From NCBI RefSeq assembly GCF_001429165.1, contig NZ_LMIR01000002.1, positions 1,477,261-1,541,260 on the forward strand: 64,000 bases of DNA, read 5' to 3'. This stretch comes from Agromyces sp. Root81 (GTDB lineage Bacteria; Actinomycetota; Actinomycetes; Actinomycetales; Microbacteriaceae). Shown here in pieces: positions 15,050-25,291 of this stretch. Within the stretch, counting starts at the first letter, position 1. Every line of letters begins with the position of its first letter. Both the position numbers and the translations under genes were made by a program. Below the pieces are notes generated by a model, which ran no database searches, was not told the DNA's origin, and worked only from the letters and a program-made list of their open reading frames with translations.

Positions 15050-16678
15050 CTACTCGTGCAGCAGCCCGAGGCGGTCGGCCTGGAACAGCGCCTCTCGACG
15101 GGTCGTCGCGTTCAGCTTGCGGTAGACGCTCTTGACGTGGGTGCGCACGGTGTTCACGGACACGCTGGAGGTGTCGGCGATCTGCTGGGTGGTGACGCCG
15201 CCGGCGAGGGCCCGGAGCACCTCGAGTTCTCGCCTCGTCAGCGTCACGAGCTGCAGCTGCCGCGCCTTCCATGCCGGTGGCGGTGGAATGGCTTCGATGT
15301 GCCCGGCCATCTCGAACAGCGAGGAGAGCTCGTCGTGCGGTATGCGCGCGTAGGTCGCAGGACGAGCTGCCGGCGTCTTCAGACGCAGCGCGGCGCCGAA
15401 CGCCTCAACGGCCTCCCGCGGACGCTCGAGGCGAAGATATGCCACGGCGAGCATCAGACGGAGCTCGAGCGCATCCCGTGTGGTGAGTGCCGTTCGCCGG
15501 AGCGCGCGTGATGCCACACCGACGACGGCGGCATCGCGACCGGCCAGCAGGTTCGTCCGAGCGATCGGCACGTTGGTCACGTCCGGGCGCCCGGCGCGCT
15601 CAGCGAGGGCGAGCACCACGGTGCCTTCGCCGACGTCCACCAAGAGATCGAGGTAGGCGCGGAAGACCCAGTGCCCCGCGAGCTCCGAGCTCTCCAGCCT
15701 GTGGTTGTGCGCGAACGCGGCGGCCTTGAGCGTCTCAAGGCCCGCCGACGGCTGGTCGAACGCCGCATCGAAGGCCGCATGGACGGCCGCGACGAATGGC
15801 CAGAGTTCGACCGGGTCGGTTCCCGGGCCGACGTCCGAGAGCGCGGCTTCGGCGCATTCGCGGTCGAGTCGGTCGATGGCGAGATGGGCGCGGGCGATCT
15901 TCGCGCCGAGATTCGTGAGGTGCTCGATCTGGGGCGGAACGGGGCCGAACTCCACCAGCCGCGCGAGCCAGGCGTGGGCTTGCTGCTGGTGGTCCTGCAG
16001 AGCGGCCAGCATCGCGAGGTTGGCGGCCGCGTTGGCGCCGGCCGGGTGTTGATACGGAGCCGGACCGGCCTCGGCGACCGACCGCTGGTAGAGCTGCATC
16101 GCGCCGCCGAAGTCGCCGAGGAGGGTGAGCGTGAGCCCGCGCTGCATGCTGAGCTGCCCGGGTCGCATCGCGACGAACGACGGTTCCCATGGGAAGGCGG
16201 CCGGAGCAGATCGATCGAGACGGGCCTGCAGCGCGTCGCCGATCCTGCGGGAAGCGGTCAGATCGCCGTGCAGTCGGGCGGCGGTGAGCGAGGTCAGACC
16301 GATCGACAGTTGATCATGCGGATGCTCCGGCGCGGTCGGGTTCAGCCCGGCACGCCTGCGGCTGCTCGCCACGAACGAGTACTGCATCACGGCGAGATTC
16401 AGGTCGCTCCGCCCTGATCGGAACTGGTGGGCCAGAACCCCCGCGTAGACGACTCGCGGTCTGACGGCGATCTCCTCCGCAGGTGAACCGTCGAGCATCG
16501 CGATGAACTCCTCGGCGAATCTCGCGGGAAGCTCGTACCACATGCGATCGATGAGCTCCTCGATCCGAGCCCAGTCGCCCGAGCGGAGGGTCGCCAGGAC
16601 GATGTCGTCCGGTATCGCCTCATCGGCTCGACCGGTACCACCGCGGACGTCATCGGACTTCGTCATGGCGCGCCTCAT
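15050..16678 (-). CDS. Large LuxR-type (helical-repeat) transcriptional regulator
   Basis: 542 residues. The start ATG at 16678 has GGAGG ten bases upstream. The first ~460 residues are alpha-helical and Ala/Leu-rich, resembling the TPR-like sensory region of MalT/LAL-type regulators, but no Walker A ATPase motif is present. The C-terminal ~65 residues are a LuxR helix-turn-helix: LTRRELEVLRALAGG, IADTSSVSVNTVRTHVKSVYRKL. It probably activates genes in response to an unknown signal. It faces away from the lipoprotein/giant surface protein genes, with a 314-base shared upstream region (16679-16992) in which no gene was seen, so those genes are candidate targets. Confidence 0.87.
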   Translation of the reverse strand: MRRAMTKSDDVRGGTGRADEAIPDDIVLATLRSGDWARIEELIDRMWYELPARFAEEFIAMLDGSPAEEIAVRPRVVYAGVLAHQFRSGRSDLNLAVMQYSFVASSRRRAGLNPTAPEHPHDQLSIGLTSLTAARLHGDLTASRRIGDALQARLDRSAPAAFPWEPSFVAMRPGQLSMQRGLTLTLLGDFGGAMQLYQRSVAEAGPAPYQHPAGANAAANLAMLAALQDHQQQAHAWLARLVEFGPVPPQIEHLTNLGAKIARAHLAIDRLDRECAEAALSDVGPGTDPVELWPFVAAVHAAFDAAFDQPSAGLETLKAAAFAHNHRLESSELAGHWVFRAYLDLLVDVGEGTVVLALAERAGRPDVTNVPIARTNLLAGRDAAVVGVASRALRRTALTTRDALELRLMLAVAYLRLERPREAVEAFGAALRLKTPAARPATYARIPHDELSSLFEMAGHIEAIPPPPAWKARQLQLVTLTRRELEVLRALAGGVTTQQIADTSSVSVNTVRTHVKSVYRKLNATTRREALFQADRLGLLHE

Positions 16679-16992
16679 CGTGATCGAACCTCCGGACAGC
16701 GGCCGACGCCGAGCCCTCGTGTTCCACCCAGGCACAACGGCGGCGTGAGCCCTACCTCACGTGAGTACGTACCAGTCGGGGGATATCTGGATCGTATCGA
16801 TCCCGCGCTCCGGCGATCGGTTGCGACACTGCCGGCGAATGGGTGAGGCAGTGGGTGATCTTTCGCGAGTTCGACCGGAAGCGGCGTCACAACCTGCCCC
16901 GAGCCTGATCTCCTCAGTAGGAGTGACAATTCATGGCCGTGTCGCCGGCCTGGATTTCTGGGCCGCTTCGCCGGTCTGAACGGGGGGAACGA

Positions 16993-17319
16993 ATGCGTCG
17001 ACGCTTGGTCGCGGCTTCAGCCGTGCTGGGGTGCACGCTCGGCCTGTTCGGATGCGCATCCGGCCAGTCGGTCCCGACGGCGACGGGAGCCGCCGTCGCC
17101 GCGGTCGTCGCCGACACGGTCGAGCTCCAGGTCGACATACGCCCATCGGTCGACTGCGGTGACGAACGCGTCGGCATCACCGACGGGACGGTCGTCGACT
17201 GCACCGTCACCGACCCCACCGACGAACTCTCGTACGACGCGCGCGTCCGCATCATCAACCCCGACGGTGGTGACCGGTACTCGGTCAGCCTCGACGTCGC
17301 CAACGATCCGAAGCACTGA
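16993..17319 (+). CDS. DUF4333-like small lipoprotein
   Basis: 108 residues from an ATG at 16993 after a G-rich ribosome site. The lipobox LFGC places the acylated Cys at 21. The mature part has two further cysteines in VDCGDE and VDCTVTDPTD, a spacing and context like DUF4333 domains of actinobacterial secreted lipoproteins, which are thought to fold with one disulfide. Function is unknown. It lies 17 bases before the giant surface-protein gene, so the two are probably co-transcribed and it may help display or sense that protein. Confidence 0.75.
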   Translation: MRRRLVAASAVLGCTLGLFGCASGQSVPTATGAAVAAVVADTVELQVDIRPSVDCGDERVGITDGTVVDCTVTDPTDELSYDARVRIINPDGGDRYSVSLDVANDPKH

Positions 17320-17336
17320 GAACTGGAGCCACCGGC

Positions 17337-20300
17337 ATGAAGAACCTCCTCCGCGCGTTGTCCGGGCGCCCGCCCGCGGCACGCCACCGTCGTCGACAGC
17401 CGGTTCGTGCCGCGATGAAGGCGATCTCCACGGTCGCCGCGACGACGCTGATCCTCACCGGGCTGACGTTGCCGTCGTTCGCGGCGTCGGCCGAGGAACC
17501 GACCGGCAACCCCGTCGCCGAAGTCACTCCGATGCCGGAGGCGCCCATCGACGCGCCGCAGGCTCCCGACGCGACCGAGGGCCCCGAGCCCGCCGAGGCA
17601 CCGGTCGAGGAAGCCGCTGGAGCGCCGGCCGAGGAGTCGGCTGGAGCGCCGGTCGAGGATGCCCCGGAGCCGCCGGTCGCGGATGCCGGCATCGCCGATG
17701 CGCCCGTGATCGTCGCCCCGGCGGCGGTTCCCGGCGGCACCGCCGTGCTGACGACGTCGATCGAACCGGTTGACCACATCACCACCGACCCGCAGACCAC
17801 GGCCGCGTGGAACACGCACGACAACCGCGTCGGCTACCGAGTGTCGTACTCGTGCGCCGTGTCGGCGTGCGACAACGTCACCGTGAAGCTCGCCCCCTCG
17901 CAGCCGAGTCCGTACTTCACGGCTGCCCAGATCGGCACGCTCCTGCAGTACTCGAGCTGGACCTCCCCGTTCATCGGCGCGACCATCACCGGTGATGACG
18001 CGACCGGCAAGGTCGTGAACCTCGGCAACCTCACGCCTGGCTCGTCGGGCACGTTCCAAGTCGTCTACACGATCGGCTACGGCGGCAGCTACACCACCAA
18101 TCGCCCGGCGAACGCATACCCGTCGGGCTTCCAGATCCAGAACTCCGCGACCATCGACGCAGCGACCGCAAGCGCGACCGCGAGTGCCAACGCAGCACCG
18201 GTCACCTGGAAGAGCGAGGTCCCGAACCCGTCGCAGTCGATCACGAACCCGGGCATCGTCAAGCCGGGCCAGACCGTCAGCTACAAGGTCTACATGGGCT
18301 CAGGTGCGTTCGTGTACTCCGGCTCCGGCGCGATCACCGGCACCTCCCGATACGTCGGCGCAGGCAGCTGGACCGTCGTCGACAAGCTCCCCGCCGAGGC
18401 GTCCTACGTCTCGAGCAACGGCGGTGGCGTGTACGACCCCGCTGCTCACACCGTGACGTGGACGCTCGGCTCGGAGAGCCAGCCCGACCCCAACGCGATC
18501 GGCGGCTGGGGCTCGTCCGCGACATCCGGCTGGACCACGCGCGGCGGCTACACGCCTCGGACGGTGTCCGTTCGCTACGAAGCCGACCGCTTCCCGGCCG
18601 CGACGAACGGCTGCGACTTCACGGCTGACGTGACGCACGAGGTCTCCTCGAGCCTGACCTACCTCGACGCCGACCGCACGACGAAGACGACGTCCGGCTC
18701 GATGAAGCACACCGTGTCCTGCGTCTCGCCGTTCGGCGACGCGCGCATCTTCAAGGACTCGACGAGCAGCGCGAGCTCGGGCAACACGCGCCTGCTGAAC
18801 GTGCCGACGACCGACACGCCGAACACCTTCAACTGGATCGTCGACACCTTCAACCGCGGCAACGTCCCCGGTGTGGCCGTCGTCACGGACAACACGCTCG
18901 ACCAGGCGGATGCTCCGGTGTTCCGGATCAACACGTCTCCCACGACGCCGCTGCCGACGATCAACTACTCGTATGTCTGCTCGGCGCCCGACCCGGTCAC
19001 CGGTCAGACGAGCGTCACCGGTTCGGCTGTTTCGCGGGATCTCTCCTTGACCGCAGCGCAGAAGGCGGCCGGCTGCCGCTACGCGACCGCTGAGATCACG
19101 TCCGGCGAGATCGGCCACAGCCGCGTCTCGCAGACGGACCCCAATTCGGGCGTCCTGTTCCGCGTCGCGTACTACTACGACGTCTCGAAGACCGCTCCCG
19201 TGGGCCAGACGCGCATGAACACCGCGTCCGGAACGATGACCTACCCCGGCCAGCCGGGCATCGCCGACGTCGCGCTCGAGCCGGTGTCGCGCACGATCAA
19301 GTTCCGGGAGACTCCGGATCCGACGAAGCCGAAGCCGGCGTTCACCTCAGGCTTCGTGGGCGCAGCGGTGGTCGAGGGCGGCGGTGCGGCCGTTCCCGGC
19401 CGCAGCGTCACGTTCAACGTTCGCGGCGCGTCGGGGAACATCCCCGTCGACACCGAGATCACCCCTGAGTACGTGTTCCTCGCACCTGCAGGCTGGACGA
19501 TCACGGCCGACTCGGCCTCGTTCCCCGCGGGCAGCGTGCCCGACGGCGTGACCTTCACCTACCGCACCGCGACGACCATCGGCGGCGTCGAGCGACAGGT
19601 CGTCGCTGCGAAGTGGCCGGACACGGTCGCCTTCGGCATGAACACCACGTGGCCGACGATGACCGTCGTCACGTCGCCGACCTTCCAGGTCGCACCGGGC
19701 ACCAACAGCCAGGCGCACGCGTGGATGGGCGACGTCCGTGAGACGTACGACAACGTGACGGCGAACTTCGGCGGTGCCACGCAGAACACGGCGGATGTCG
19801 TGGGTGACGGTGCGACCTCGCAGTGGTTCGCCTCGTCGGCGCAGAACGTGCTGGTCTCATCCGCCGACGGCCTGTCCGTCCTCAAGGAGATCTGCCTGCC
19901 CGACGCTGAGGCGCCTGACGGCTGCAAGTGGATCTCGGACTCGAGCCGAACGGTCCAGGTGCCGGTCAACTCGTCGAGCATCAAGTACCGTGTCAGCCTC
20001 CAGAACACCGGCAACACGGCACTCTCGAACGTGGTCGCCTACGACGTGCTCCCGCACCTCGGCGACACTGGTCTCATCCCGGCCACCGCAGGAACGCCCC
20101 GTGGTTCGAGCTTCAACCAGACGTTGAACTCGGTCTCGGACGTGTCGGACAACCTGACGATGTCCTACTCGGCGTCGACGAACCCGTCGCGTCCCGAGGT
20201 CAGCCCTGCCGGCACGACCAACGACTGGTCGGGTTCGGAATCGGGCAAGGTCGCGATCCGCGCAGCGGTCAACGGCGCGCTCGCACCGGGCCAGGTCGCC

Positions 20301-23300
20301 GCATTCACGTACACCTCCGCAGTGGGGGCAGGAGCGGCAGCTGACGCGAAGGCGTGCAACTCGGTCGCGATCGCGTCGAACCGCACCCTTCCGTCCGAGC
20401 CGCAGCCCGTCTGCGCGACGACCGCGGAAGCCGACCTCGAGGTGGGCGGCGTCGACACCATCGACGCACAGCTCGGCCGCCCGACGGTCTTCCCGTTCGT
20501 GTTCGAGAACCTCGGCGGGTCGCAGTCTGCGCCCGCAGAGGTCTCCGTCAAGATCCCGGCCGGCGTGACCGTCACCGGCTTCCCGACGGGATGGACCTGC
20601 ACCCCGAGCTCGCTCCCGGTGACCGGGCCTGCGACGCTCGCCTGCACTCCGCCGGCGAACCTCGAGAAGGACACCCCGGTGACCTTCGACCTGCCCGCCA
20701 TCGTGACCGCTGACGGCGTGGCCGTCACCGCGAGCGTGACCGGCACGATGTACGACCCCGAGGAGGGCAACAACGAGCACACCATCACCGTGCCGAATGC
20801 CGTTGCTGCGGCATCCGGGCTGACGGTCGCCAAGACCGACGGCGTCACCGGGGTGACGGTCGGCCAGGAGTCGACCTACACGATCACGGTGACCAACCCG
20901 CTCGAGTTCGAAGCGCTCACCGGTGCGACGATCACGGACACGATCCCGGCCGGCACGGAGTTCGTCTCCGCGTCGAACGGCGGCACCTTCGCCGGCGGAG
21001 TCGTGACCTGGTCGCTCGACGTGGCAGCTGCGGCATCCGCTGATGTCACGGTCACCGTTCGCGTTCTCGACGCCGCGGCCGACTCGATCGTGAACACCGC
21101 GGCCGCCTCTGTCGCTGACCCGGCGTTCCCGACCGAGACCCTCACGGGAACCGGCTCGGACACCGACTCCGTCGACCGGCTCACGCTCACGAAGACGGGC
21201 GCGATCGCGAATGCGTCGGCTCCGAAGCCGGGCGACGTGGTGACCTACACCTTCGTCGCGACGAACAACGGCGGCGGCGTGCTCTCGGGCGTCGAGATCA
21301 CCGACGCGATGCCGGGCCTCTCGGCGATCACGATCGGTTCATGGCCGGCGCTGCCCGGCTTCCTCGGCGCGGGTCAGTCCGTGACGGGCACGGCGACGTA
21401 CACCCTCACGCAGGCCGACGTGGATGCAGGAACCGTGTCGAACACGGCGACTGCGACCGGCACATCGGCCGGCGGCGGCACGGTGACCGTTGACGCGACG
21501 GAGGACATCACCCTCCCGAGCGCACCGGTGGTCCTCGTCCAGAAGGACGGCGCCATCGCAGCGGGCACGCCGAAGGCCGGCGACCTCGTCACCTACACCT
21601 TCACGGTGAAGAACGCGGGCAACGTCACGCTCACGGCCGTCGGCATCGACGACCCGATGGCCGGCCTGTCGGCGATCACCTTCGGCACCTGGCCGGGCAC
21701 CGCGGGTCAGCTCGCGGCCGGACAGTCGGTCACCGCCTCGGCGACGTACGCGCTCACGCAGGCGGACATCGACGCGGGCAAGGTCGACAACACGGCAACC
21801 GGCTCCGGCGTCCCGCCGACCGGCGCCCCGGTGACCAGCACCGACGGTGCAACCGTGACGCTCGTGCAGAACACCGCGATCTCGCTGGAGAAGACCGGCG
21901 CGCTCCCGGACCCCACGAACGTGGCTGCAGGTGACACCATCACCTACACGTTCACCGCCGTGAACACGGGCAACGTGACGCTCACCGGTGTCACGATCGC
22001 CGACCCGCTCGCGGGGCTCTCGCCGCTCACCTACAGCTGGCCGGACACGACCACGGGCGTCCTCGCACCGGGTCAGACGGTCACCGCGACGGCGACGTTC
22101 GTCACGGGTCAGGAGCACGTCGACGCGGGCAAGGTCGACAACACCGCCACCGCGACCGGCGACGGTCCCAGCGGCAACGTGTCGGCGACGGATGCGACGA
22201 CGGTGAGCCTGCTCGCCGACGCAGAGCTGTCGCTCGTCAAGACCGCCGCGGTTGCCGCTGGTGACCCGAAGGCCGGTGACACCGTCACGTACACCTTCGA
22301 GGTCGAGAACACCGGCAACGTCACGATCGACTCCGTCGAGATCGACGACCAGCTCGCGGGTCTCTCGGCCATCGAGTACGGCGCATGGCCGGGTGCTGAC
22401 GGCGTCCTGAAGCGCGGTGAGAAGGTCACCGCCACGGCGACCTACGAGCTCACGCAGGCCGACGTCGACGCGGGCACGGTGGACAACACCGCGGTCGCAG
22501 CTGGTGAGGCCCCGAACGGCGATGCCGTCTCCGCGACGGATGCCGTGACGGTCAGCCTGACCGCAGCACCGGCCATCACCCTCGTGAAGGACGGTTCGAT
22601 CGCGGCAGGCGCCCCGAAGGCCGGCGACACGGTCAGCTACGACTTCGAGGTCGAGAACACCGGCAACGTGACGCTCTCGGGCGTCGGCATCACCGACCAG
22701 CTCGCCGGCATCTCCGATGTCGAGTTCGGCGCGTGGCCGGCAGCTGACGGCGTGCTCGCACCGGGTGAGAAGGCCACGGCCACGGCGACCTACACGCTCA
22801 CGCAGGCCGACCTCGACGCTGGCACCGTGGTGAACGTCGCCACGGTCGACGCGGCCGGCGCACGTGGCGGCGACGTCACGGCTGAGGACGGCGTGACCGT
22901 CGACCTGCCCGCGGCCCCTGCGCTCGAGCTCGTGAAGGACGCGAAGCTCGACGCCGGCGGCACCCCGAAGGCGGGCGACACCGTCACCTTCTCCTTCGAG
23001 GTCACCAACACCGGCAACGTGACCGTGGCAGGCGTGAGCGTGCTCGACACGATGGCGGGCCTGTCGGCGCTCAGCTACGACTCATGGCCGGCCGCTGACG
23101 GCGTCCTGGCACCGGGGGAGTCGGTCACCGCGACCGCGAGCTACGTGCTGACGCAGGACGACCTCGACGGCGGCACCGTGTTCAACGACGCGACCGTCAC
23201 GGGTGCACCTGCCCGCGGCGACCTCGATGACACCGGCGACTCGGCGACCGTCGAGCTGCCCGCAGCACCGGCGCTCGCGTTCACGAAGACGGGCACCGCG

Positions 23301-24113
23301 GCCGACCCCGAGCGTCCGCTCGCGGACCAGCTCGTGACCTTCGAGTTCGAGATCGAGAACACCGGCAACGTGACCGTCGACGGCATCGCGATCACCGACG
23401 AGCTCGACGGGCTCTCGGACGTCGCGTTCGGCACCTGGCCGGGCGCCGACGGCGTGCTGGCTCCGGGGGAGAAGGTCACCGCCACGGCGACGTACCCGCT
23501 CACCCAGGCCGACATCGACGCGAGCGAGCTGCTCAACGAGGCGACCGTCGCAGGCACTCCTGCTCGTGGCGACGCGCTCGAGGTGCCTGCTGAGGTCACG
23601 GTCGAGCTTCCTGCTCTGCCTGGGCTCGCGATCGTGAAGACGGCGGAGCTGGCCGACGCCAACGGCGACGGCTTCGCGAACCCGGGCGAGAAGATCACCT
23701 ATTCGTTCGACGTCGAGAACACCGGCAACGTGACGATGCACGACGTCGTCGTGAACGACGCGAAGGTGACCGGCATCCCGGACGTCGGCGAGCTCGCTCC
23801 TGGCGAGACCGTCACGGTGCAGGCCGCCGAGTACACGGTGACCACCGCCGAGGGCGCCGCCGGCGAGGTCGTGAACACCGCGACCGCGACCGGTGAAGCC
23901 CCCGACGGGTCGACCATCGACGCCGACGAGTCCTCCACGACGACGAAGGCCGGTCTCATCCCCGGCGCGCCGGTCGTGAAGGACGGGCTGGCCCACACCG
24001 GATTCGCCGGGTCGGACATCGCTGTGCTCTCGGGCCTGATGGTGCTGGCCGGGATCGCGCTGCTCGGGTTCGTGCTGCTCCGCCGCCGACGCGACGAAGC
24101 GACCACCGACTAA
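17337..24113 (+). CDS. Giant LAXTG-anchored surface protein with DUF11-type repeats
   Basis: 2258 residues. The N-terminus is basic with a hydrophobic stretch (about 28-48) and an AASAEE cleavage region, i.e. a long signal peptide. A Pro/Ala/Glu-rich segment (about 55-130) follows. The middle (about 150-1000) is Ser/Thr-rich beta-type sequence. From about 1160 there are nine tandem DUF11-like beta-sandwich repeats of ~116 residues, each starting with a KTG/KDG-type segment and containing NTGNVT, then TYTLTQADVDAGTV. The C-terminus has LAHTG at 2218-2222, a hydrophobic helix and an RRRR tail: a sortase signal of the LAXTG kind used by class E sortases. It should form a long wall-attached stalk, for adhesion or coat structure. 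No sortase gene is in the window. Confidence 0.9.
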   Translation: MKNLLRALSGRPPAARHRRRQPVRAAMKAISTVAATTLILTGLTLPSFAASAEEPTGNPVAEVTPMPEAPIDAPQAPDATEGPEPAEAPVEEAAGAPAEESAGAPVEDAPEPPVADAGIADAPVIVAPAAVPGGTAVLTTSIEPVDHITTDPQTTAAWNTHDNRVGYRVSYSCAVSACDNVTVKLAPSQPSPYFTAAQIGTLLQYSSWTSPFIGATITGDDATGKVVNLGNLTPGSSGTFQVVYTIGYGGSYTTNRPANAYPSGFQIQNSATIDAATASATASANAAPVTWKSEVPNPSQSITNPGIVKPGQTVSYKVYMGSGAFVYSGSGAITGTSRYVGAGSWTVVDKLPAEASYVSSNGGGVYDPAAHTVTWTLGSESQPDPNAIGGWGSSATSGWTTRGGYTPRTVSVRYEADRFPAATNGCDFTADVTHEVSSSLTYLDADRTTKTTSGSMKHTVSCVSPFGDARIFKDSTSSASSGNTRLLNVPTTDTPNTFNWIVDTFNRGNVPGVAVVTDNTLDQADAPVFRINTSPTTPLPTINYSYVCSAPDPVTGQTSVTGSAVSRDLSLTAAQKAAGCRYATAEITSGEIGHSRVSQTDPNSGVLFRVAYYYDVSKTAPVGQTRMNTASGTMTYPGQPGIADVALEPVSRTIKFRETPDPTKPKPAFTSGFVGAAVVEGGGAAVPGRSVTFNVRGASGNIPVDTEITPEYVFLAPAGWTITADSASFPAGSVPDGVTFTYRTATTIGGVERQVVAAKWPDTVAFGMNTTWPTMTVVTSPTFQVAPGTNSQAHAWMGDVRETYDNVTANFGGATQNTADVVGDGATSQWFASSAQNVLVSSADGLSVLKEICLPDAEAPDGCKWISDSSRTVQVPVNSSSIKYRVSLQNTGNTALSNVVAYDVLPHLGDTGLIPATAGTPRGSSFNQTLNSVSDVSDNLTMSYSASTNPSRPEVSPAGTTNDWSGSESGKVAIRAAVNGALAPGQVAAFTYTSAVGAGAAADAKACNSVAIASNRTLPSEPQPVCATTAEADLEVGGVDTIDAQLGRPTVFPFVFENLGGSQSAPAEVSVKIPAGVTVTGFPTGWTCTPSSLPVTGPATLACTPPANLEKDTPVTFDLPAIVTADGVAVTASVTGTMYDPEEGNNEHTITVPNAVAAASGLTVAKTDGVTGVTVGQESTYTITVTNPLEFEALTGATITDTIPAGTEFVSASNGGTFAGGVVTWSLDVAAAASADVTVTVRVLDAAADSIVNTAAASVADPAFPTETLTGTGSDTDSVDRLTLTKTGAIANASAPKPGDVVTYTFVATNNGGGVLSGVEITDAMPGLSAITIGSWPALPGFLGAGQSVTGTATYTLTQADVDAGTVSNTATATGTSAGGGTVTVDATEDITLPSAPVVLVQKDGAIAAGTPKAGDLVTYTFTVKNAGNVTLTAVGIDDPMAGLSAITFGTWPGTAGQLAAGQSVTASATYALTQADIDAGKVDNTATGSGVPPTGAPVTSTDGATVTLVQNTAISLEKTGALPDPTNVAAGDTITYTFTAVNTGNVTLTGVTIADPLAGLSPLTYSWPDTTTGVLAPGQTVTATATFVTGQEHVDAGKVDNTATATGDGPSGNVSATDATTVSLLADAELSLVKTAAVAAGDPKAGDTVTYTFEVENTGNVTIDSVEIDDQLAGLSAIEYGAWPGADGVLKRGEKVTATATYELTQADVDAGTVDNTAVAAGEAPNGDAVSATDAVTVSLTAAPAITLVKDGSIAAGAPKAGDTVSYDFEVENTGNVTLSGVGITDQLAGISDVEFGAWPAADGVLAPGEKATATATYTLTQADLDAGTVVNVATVDAAGARGGDVTAEDGVTVDLPAAPALELVKDAKLDAGGTPKAGDTVTFSFEVTNTGNVTVAGVSVLDTMAGLSALSYDSWPAADGVLAPGESVTATASYVLTQDDLDGGTVFNDATVTGAPARGDLDDTGDSATVELPAAPALAFTKTGTAADPERPLADQLVTFEFEIENTGNVTVDGIAITDELDGLSDVAFGTWPGADGVLAPGEKVTATATYPLTQADIDASELLNEATVAGTPARGDALEVPAEVTVELPALPGLAIVKTAELADANGDGFANPGEKITYSFDVENTGNVTMHDVVVNDAKVTGIPDVGELAPGETVTVQAAEYTVTTAEGAAGEVVNTATATGEAPDGSTIDADESSTTTKAGLIPGAPVVKDGLAHTGFAGSDIAVLSGLMVLAGIALLGFVLLRRRRDEATTD
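21181..23940 (+). repeat. Tandem in-gene repeats (~345-360 bp units) encoding DUF11 domains
   Basis: Units begin near 21181, 21530, 21885, 22230, 22577, 22922, 23278 and 23627. Stretches such as ctcacgcaggccgac and aacaccggcaacgtgac recur nearly unchanged, showing expansion by duplication. Such arrays can change copy number by recombination and are prone to assembly collapse. Confidence 0.85.
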
Positions 24114-24119
24114 GACCGG

Positions 24120-24159
24120 CGGGTCCGCCGCTTCTCCTCCCAGACGAGCGGCGGGCCCG
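24120..24159 (+). terminator. Terminator after the surface-protein gene
   Basis: The arms cgggtccgccgc (24120-24131) and gcggcgggcccg (24148-24159) pair over 12 bases with one G-U, around a 16-base loop, 7 bases after the stop codon. A short T-containing tail follows. Confidence 0.75.
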
Positions 24160-24264
24160 TCTTCGCACTCGGTTCCTCGACGCCGGATGTCACACTTCGC
24201 GCGCCGCGGCGTCTTTCTCTGCAGGGGCCGCCAGCAGGCGGCCCCACGAAGAAAGGCGCATCCC

Positions 24265-24645
24265 ATGGCGACTCCCGTCACCTCCCTCGACCAGCTCAAC
24301 CTCGCATTCGCCGACCGGTTCAACGCACGCGACCTCGACGGCCTGATGGCGCTGAACGTCGACGACGTCGTGTTCGTGCCCGCCCCGGGCCAGCCCGTGC
24401 AGGGCGAGGCGGGCGTGCGCGGCGCGCTCGAACAGTTCCTCGGACTGAACCTCCCGATCACGATGTCGGTCCGCCACGTCTTCCAGAGCGGGGATACCGG
24501 CCTCGCGATCGCCGACTGGACGATCACGGGCACCGGCCCCGACGGCTCGGAGATCGCACTGGCGGGCACCACCGCCGATGTCGCCGTGCACGACGAGCAG
24601 CACGGATGGCGCTACGCGGTCGACAACCCCTTCGGCACCGCCTGA
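24265..24645 (+). CDS. SnoaL-like/DUF4440 NTF2-fold protein
   Basis: 126 residues from an ATG at 24265 with GAAAGG upstream. The FADRFNARDLDGLMALNVDDVVFVPAPGQPV opening is that of small NTF2-fold (SnoaL/DUF4440) proteins, with a cone-shaped pocket that either binds a ligand or catalyses isomerase- or hydrolase-like reactions. The length is normal for a single domain. No catalytic residues are certain, so the function stays open. It is a single gene ended by a hairpin (ggccggcc arms, 24664-24692) in front of the convergent sigma-factor gene. Confidence 0.8.
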   Translation: MATPVTSLDQLNLAFADRFNARDLDGLMALNVDDVVFVPAPGQPVQGEAGVRGALEQFLGLNLPITMSVRHVFQSGDTGLAIADWTITGTGPDGSEIALAGTTADVAVHDEQHGWRYAVDNPFGTA

Positions 24646-24663
24646 GCCAGCAGTACGGGGGAG

Positions 24664-24692
24664 GGCCGGCCGCTGGGGGAACAGGGCCGGCC
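24664..24692. terminator. Terminator between SnoaL-like gene and sigma-factor gene
   Basis: GGCCGGCC arms at 24664-24671 and 24685-24692 enclose 13 bases in the gap of two convergent genes. The stem is very GC-rich and would serve both transcripts. Confidence 0.65.
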
Positions 24693-24736
24693 TTCCTGCC
24701 GTCGGGGATCCGAACCGGAGTCCGGTCGGGGCGACC

Positions 24737-25282
24737 TCAGGGAGCTTCCGACATGCCGGACTCCCGGCACGCGGCGAGCGACTTCCGCGCACGGGAGATC
24801 CGCTGCCGCGCCGCAGCCGGCGTGATGTCGAGGCGTTCGGCGATCTCGGGCGCCGAGAGCTCGTCGACGACGCTCAGCAGCAGCGGTTCGCGAAGAGACT
24901 CGGGGAGGTCCCGGATCGCGCCGAGGGCGCCGTCGAGGATCACCCGCAGCTCGACGTCGCCGGCGACGCTCGCCTCATCCGGGAGATCCGAGTCGAGTGC
25001 CGCCACCGGGCGACGAGCCCGCTGGCGGGCGAGGTCGGCCGCGGCGTTCCTGGCGATGGCATCGAGCCACGAGCACATCTGCCCCGGGCCCGGCGCATGC
25101 AGGTGCTCGATCGACCGCCAGGCCCGCAGCAGCGCCGTCTGCGCGACATCCTCTGCATCATCCGCAGCCACGCCGAGCGAGATGCTCCGCCGTCGGAGAC
25201 GGTCGGGCTCCGCGGCGACCATCGCGGTGAGCGAGGCGCGACGGCCGTCGTCGCGCCTGCTCGGCGCAGCCTCGGAGATCAT
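24737..25282 (-). CDS. ECF-like RNA polymerase sigma factor
   Basis: 181 residues, the size of an extracytoplasmic-function sigma factor. Region 2 is visible at about residues 35-90 (DAEDVAQTALLRAW, WLDAIARNAAADLAR) and region 4 at about 125-175 (LPESLREPLLLSVVDELS, ITPAAARQRISRARKSL). There is no region 1.1 or 3. It begins nine bases after the stop of the membrane-GH5 gene, so it is probably transcribed with it. No anti-sigma gene is adjacent, so the upstream membrane protein itself might take a signalling role; that is only an inference. Confidence 0.88.
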   Translation of the reverse strand: MISEAAPSRRDDGRRASLTAMVAAEPDRLRRRSISLGVAADDAEDVAQTALLRAWRSIEHLHAPGPGQMCSWLDAIARNAAADLARQRARRPVAALDSDLPDEASVAGDVELRVILDGALGAIRDLPESLREPLLLSVVDELSAPEIAERLDITPAAARQRISRARKSLAACRESGMSEAP

Positions 25283-25291
25283 GCCCCGAGG

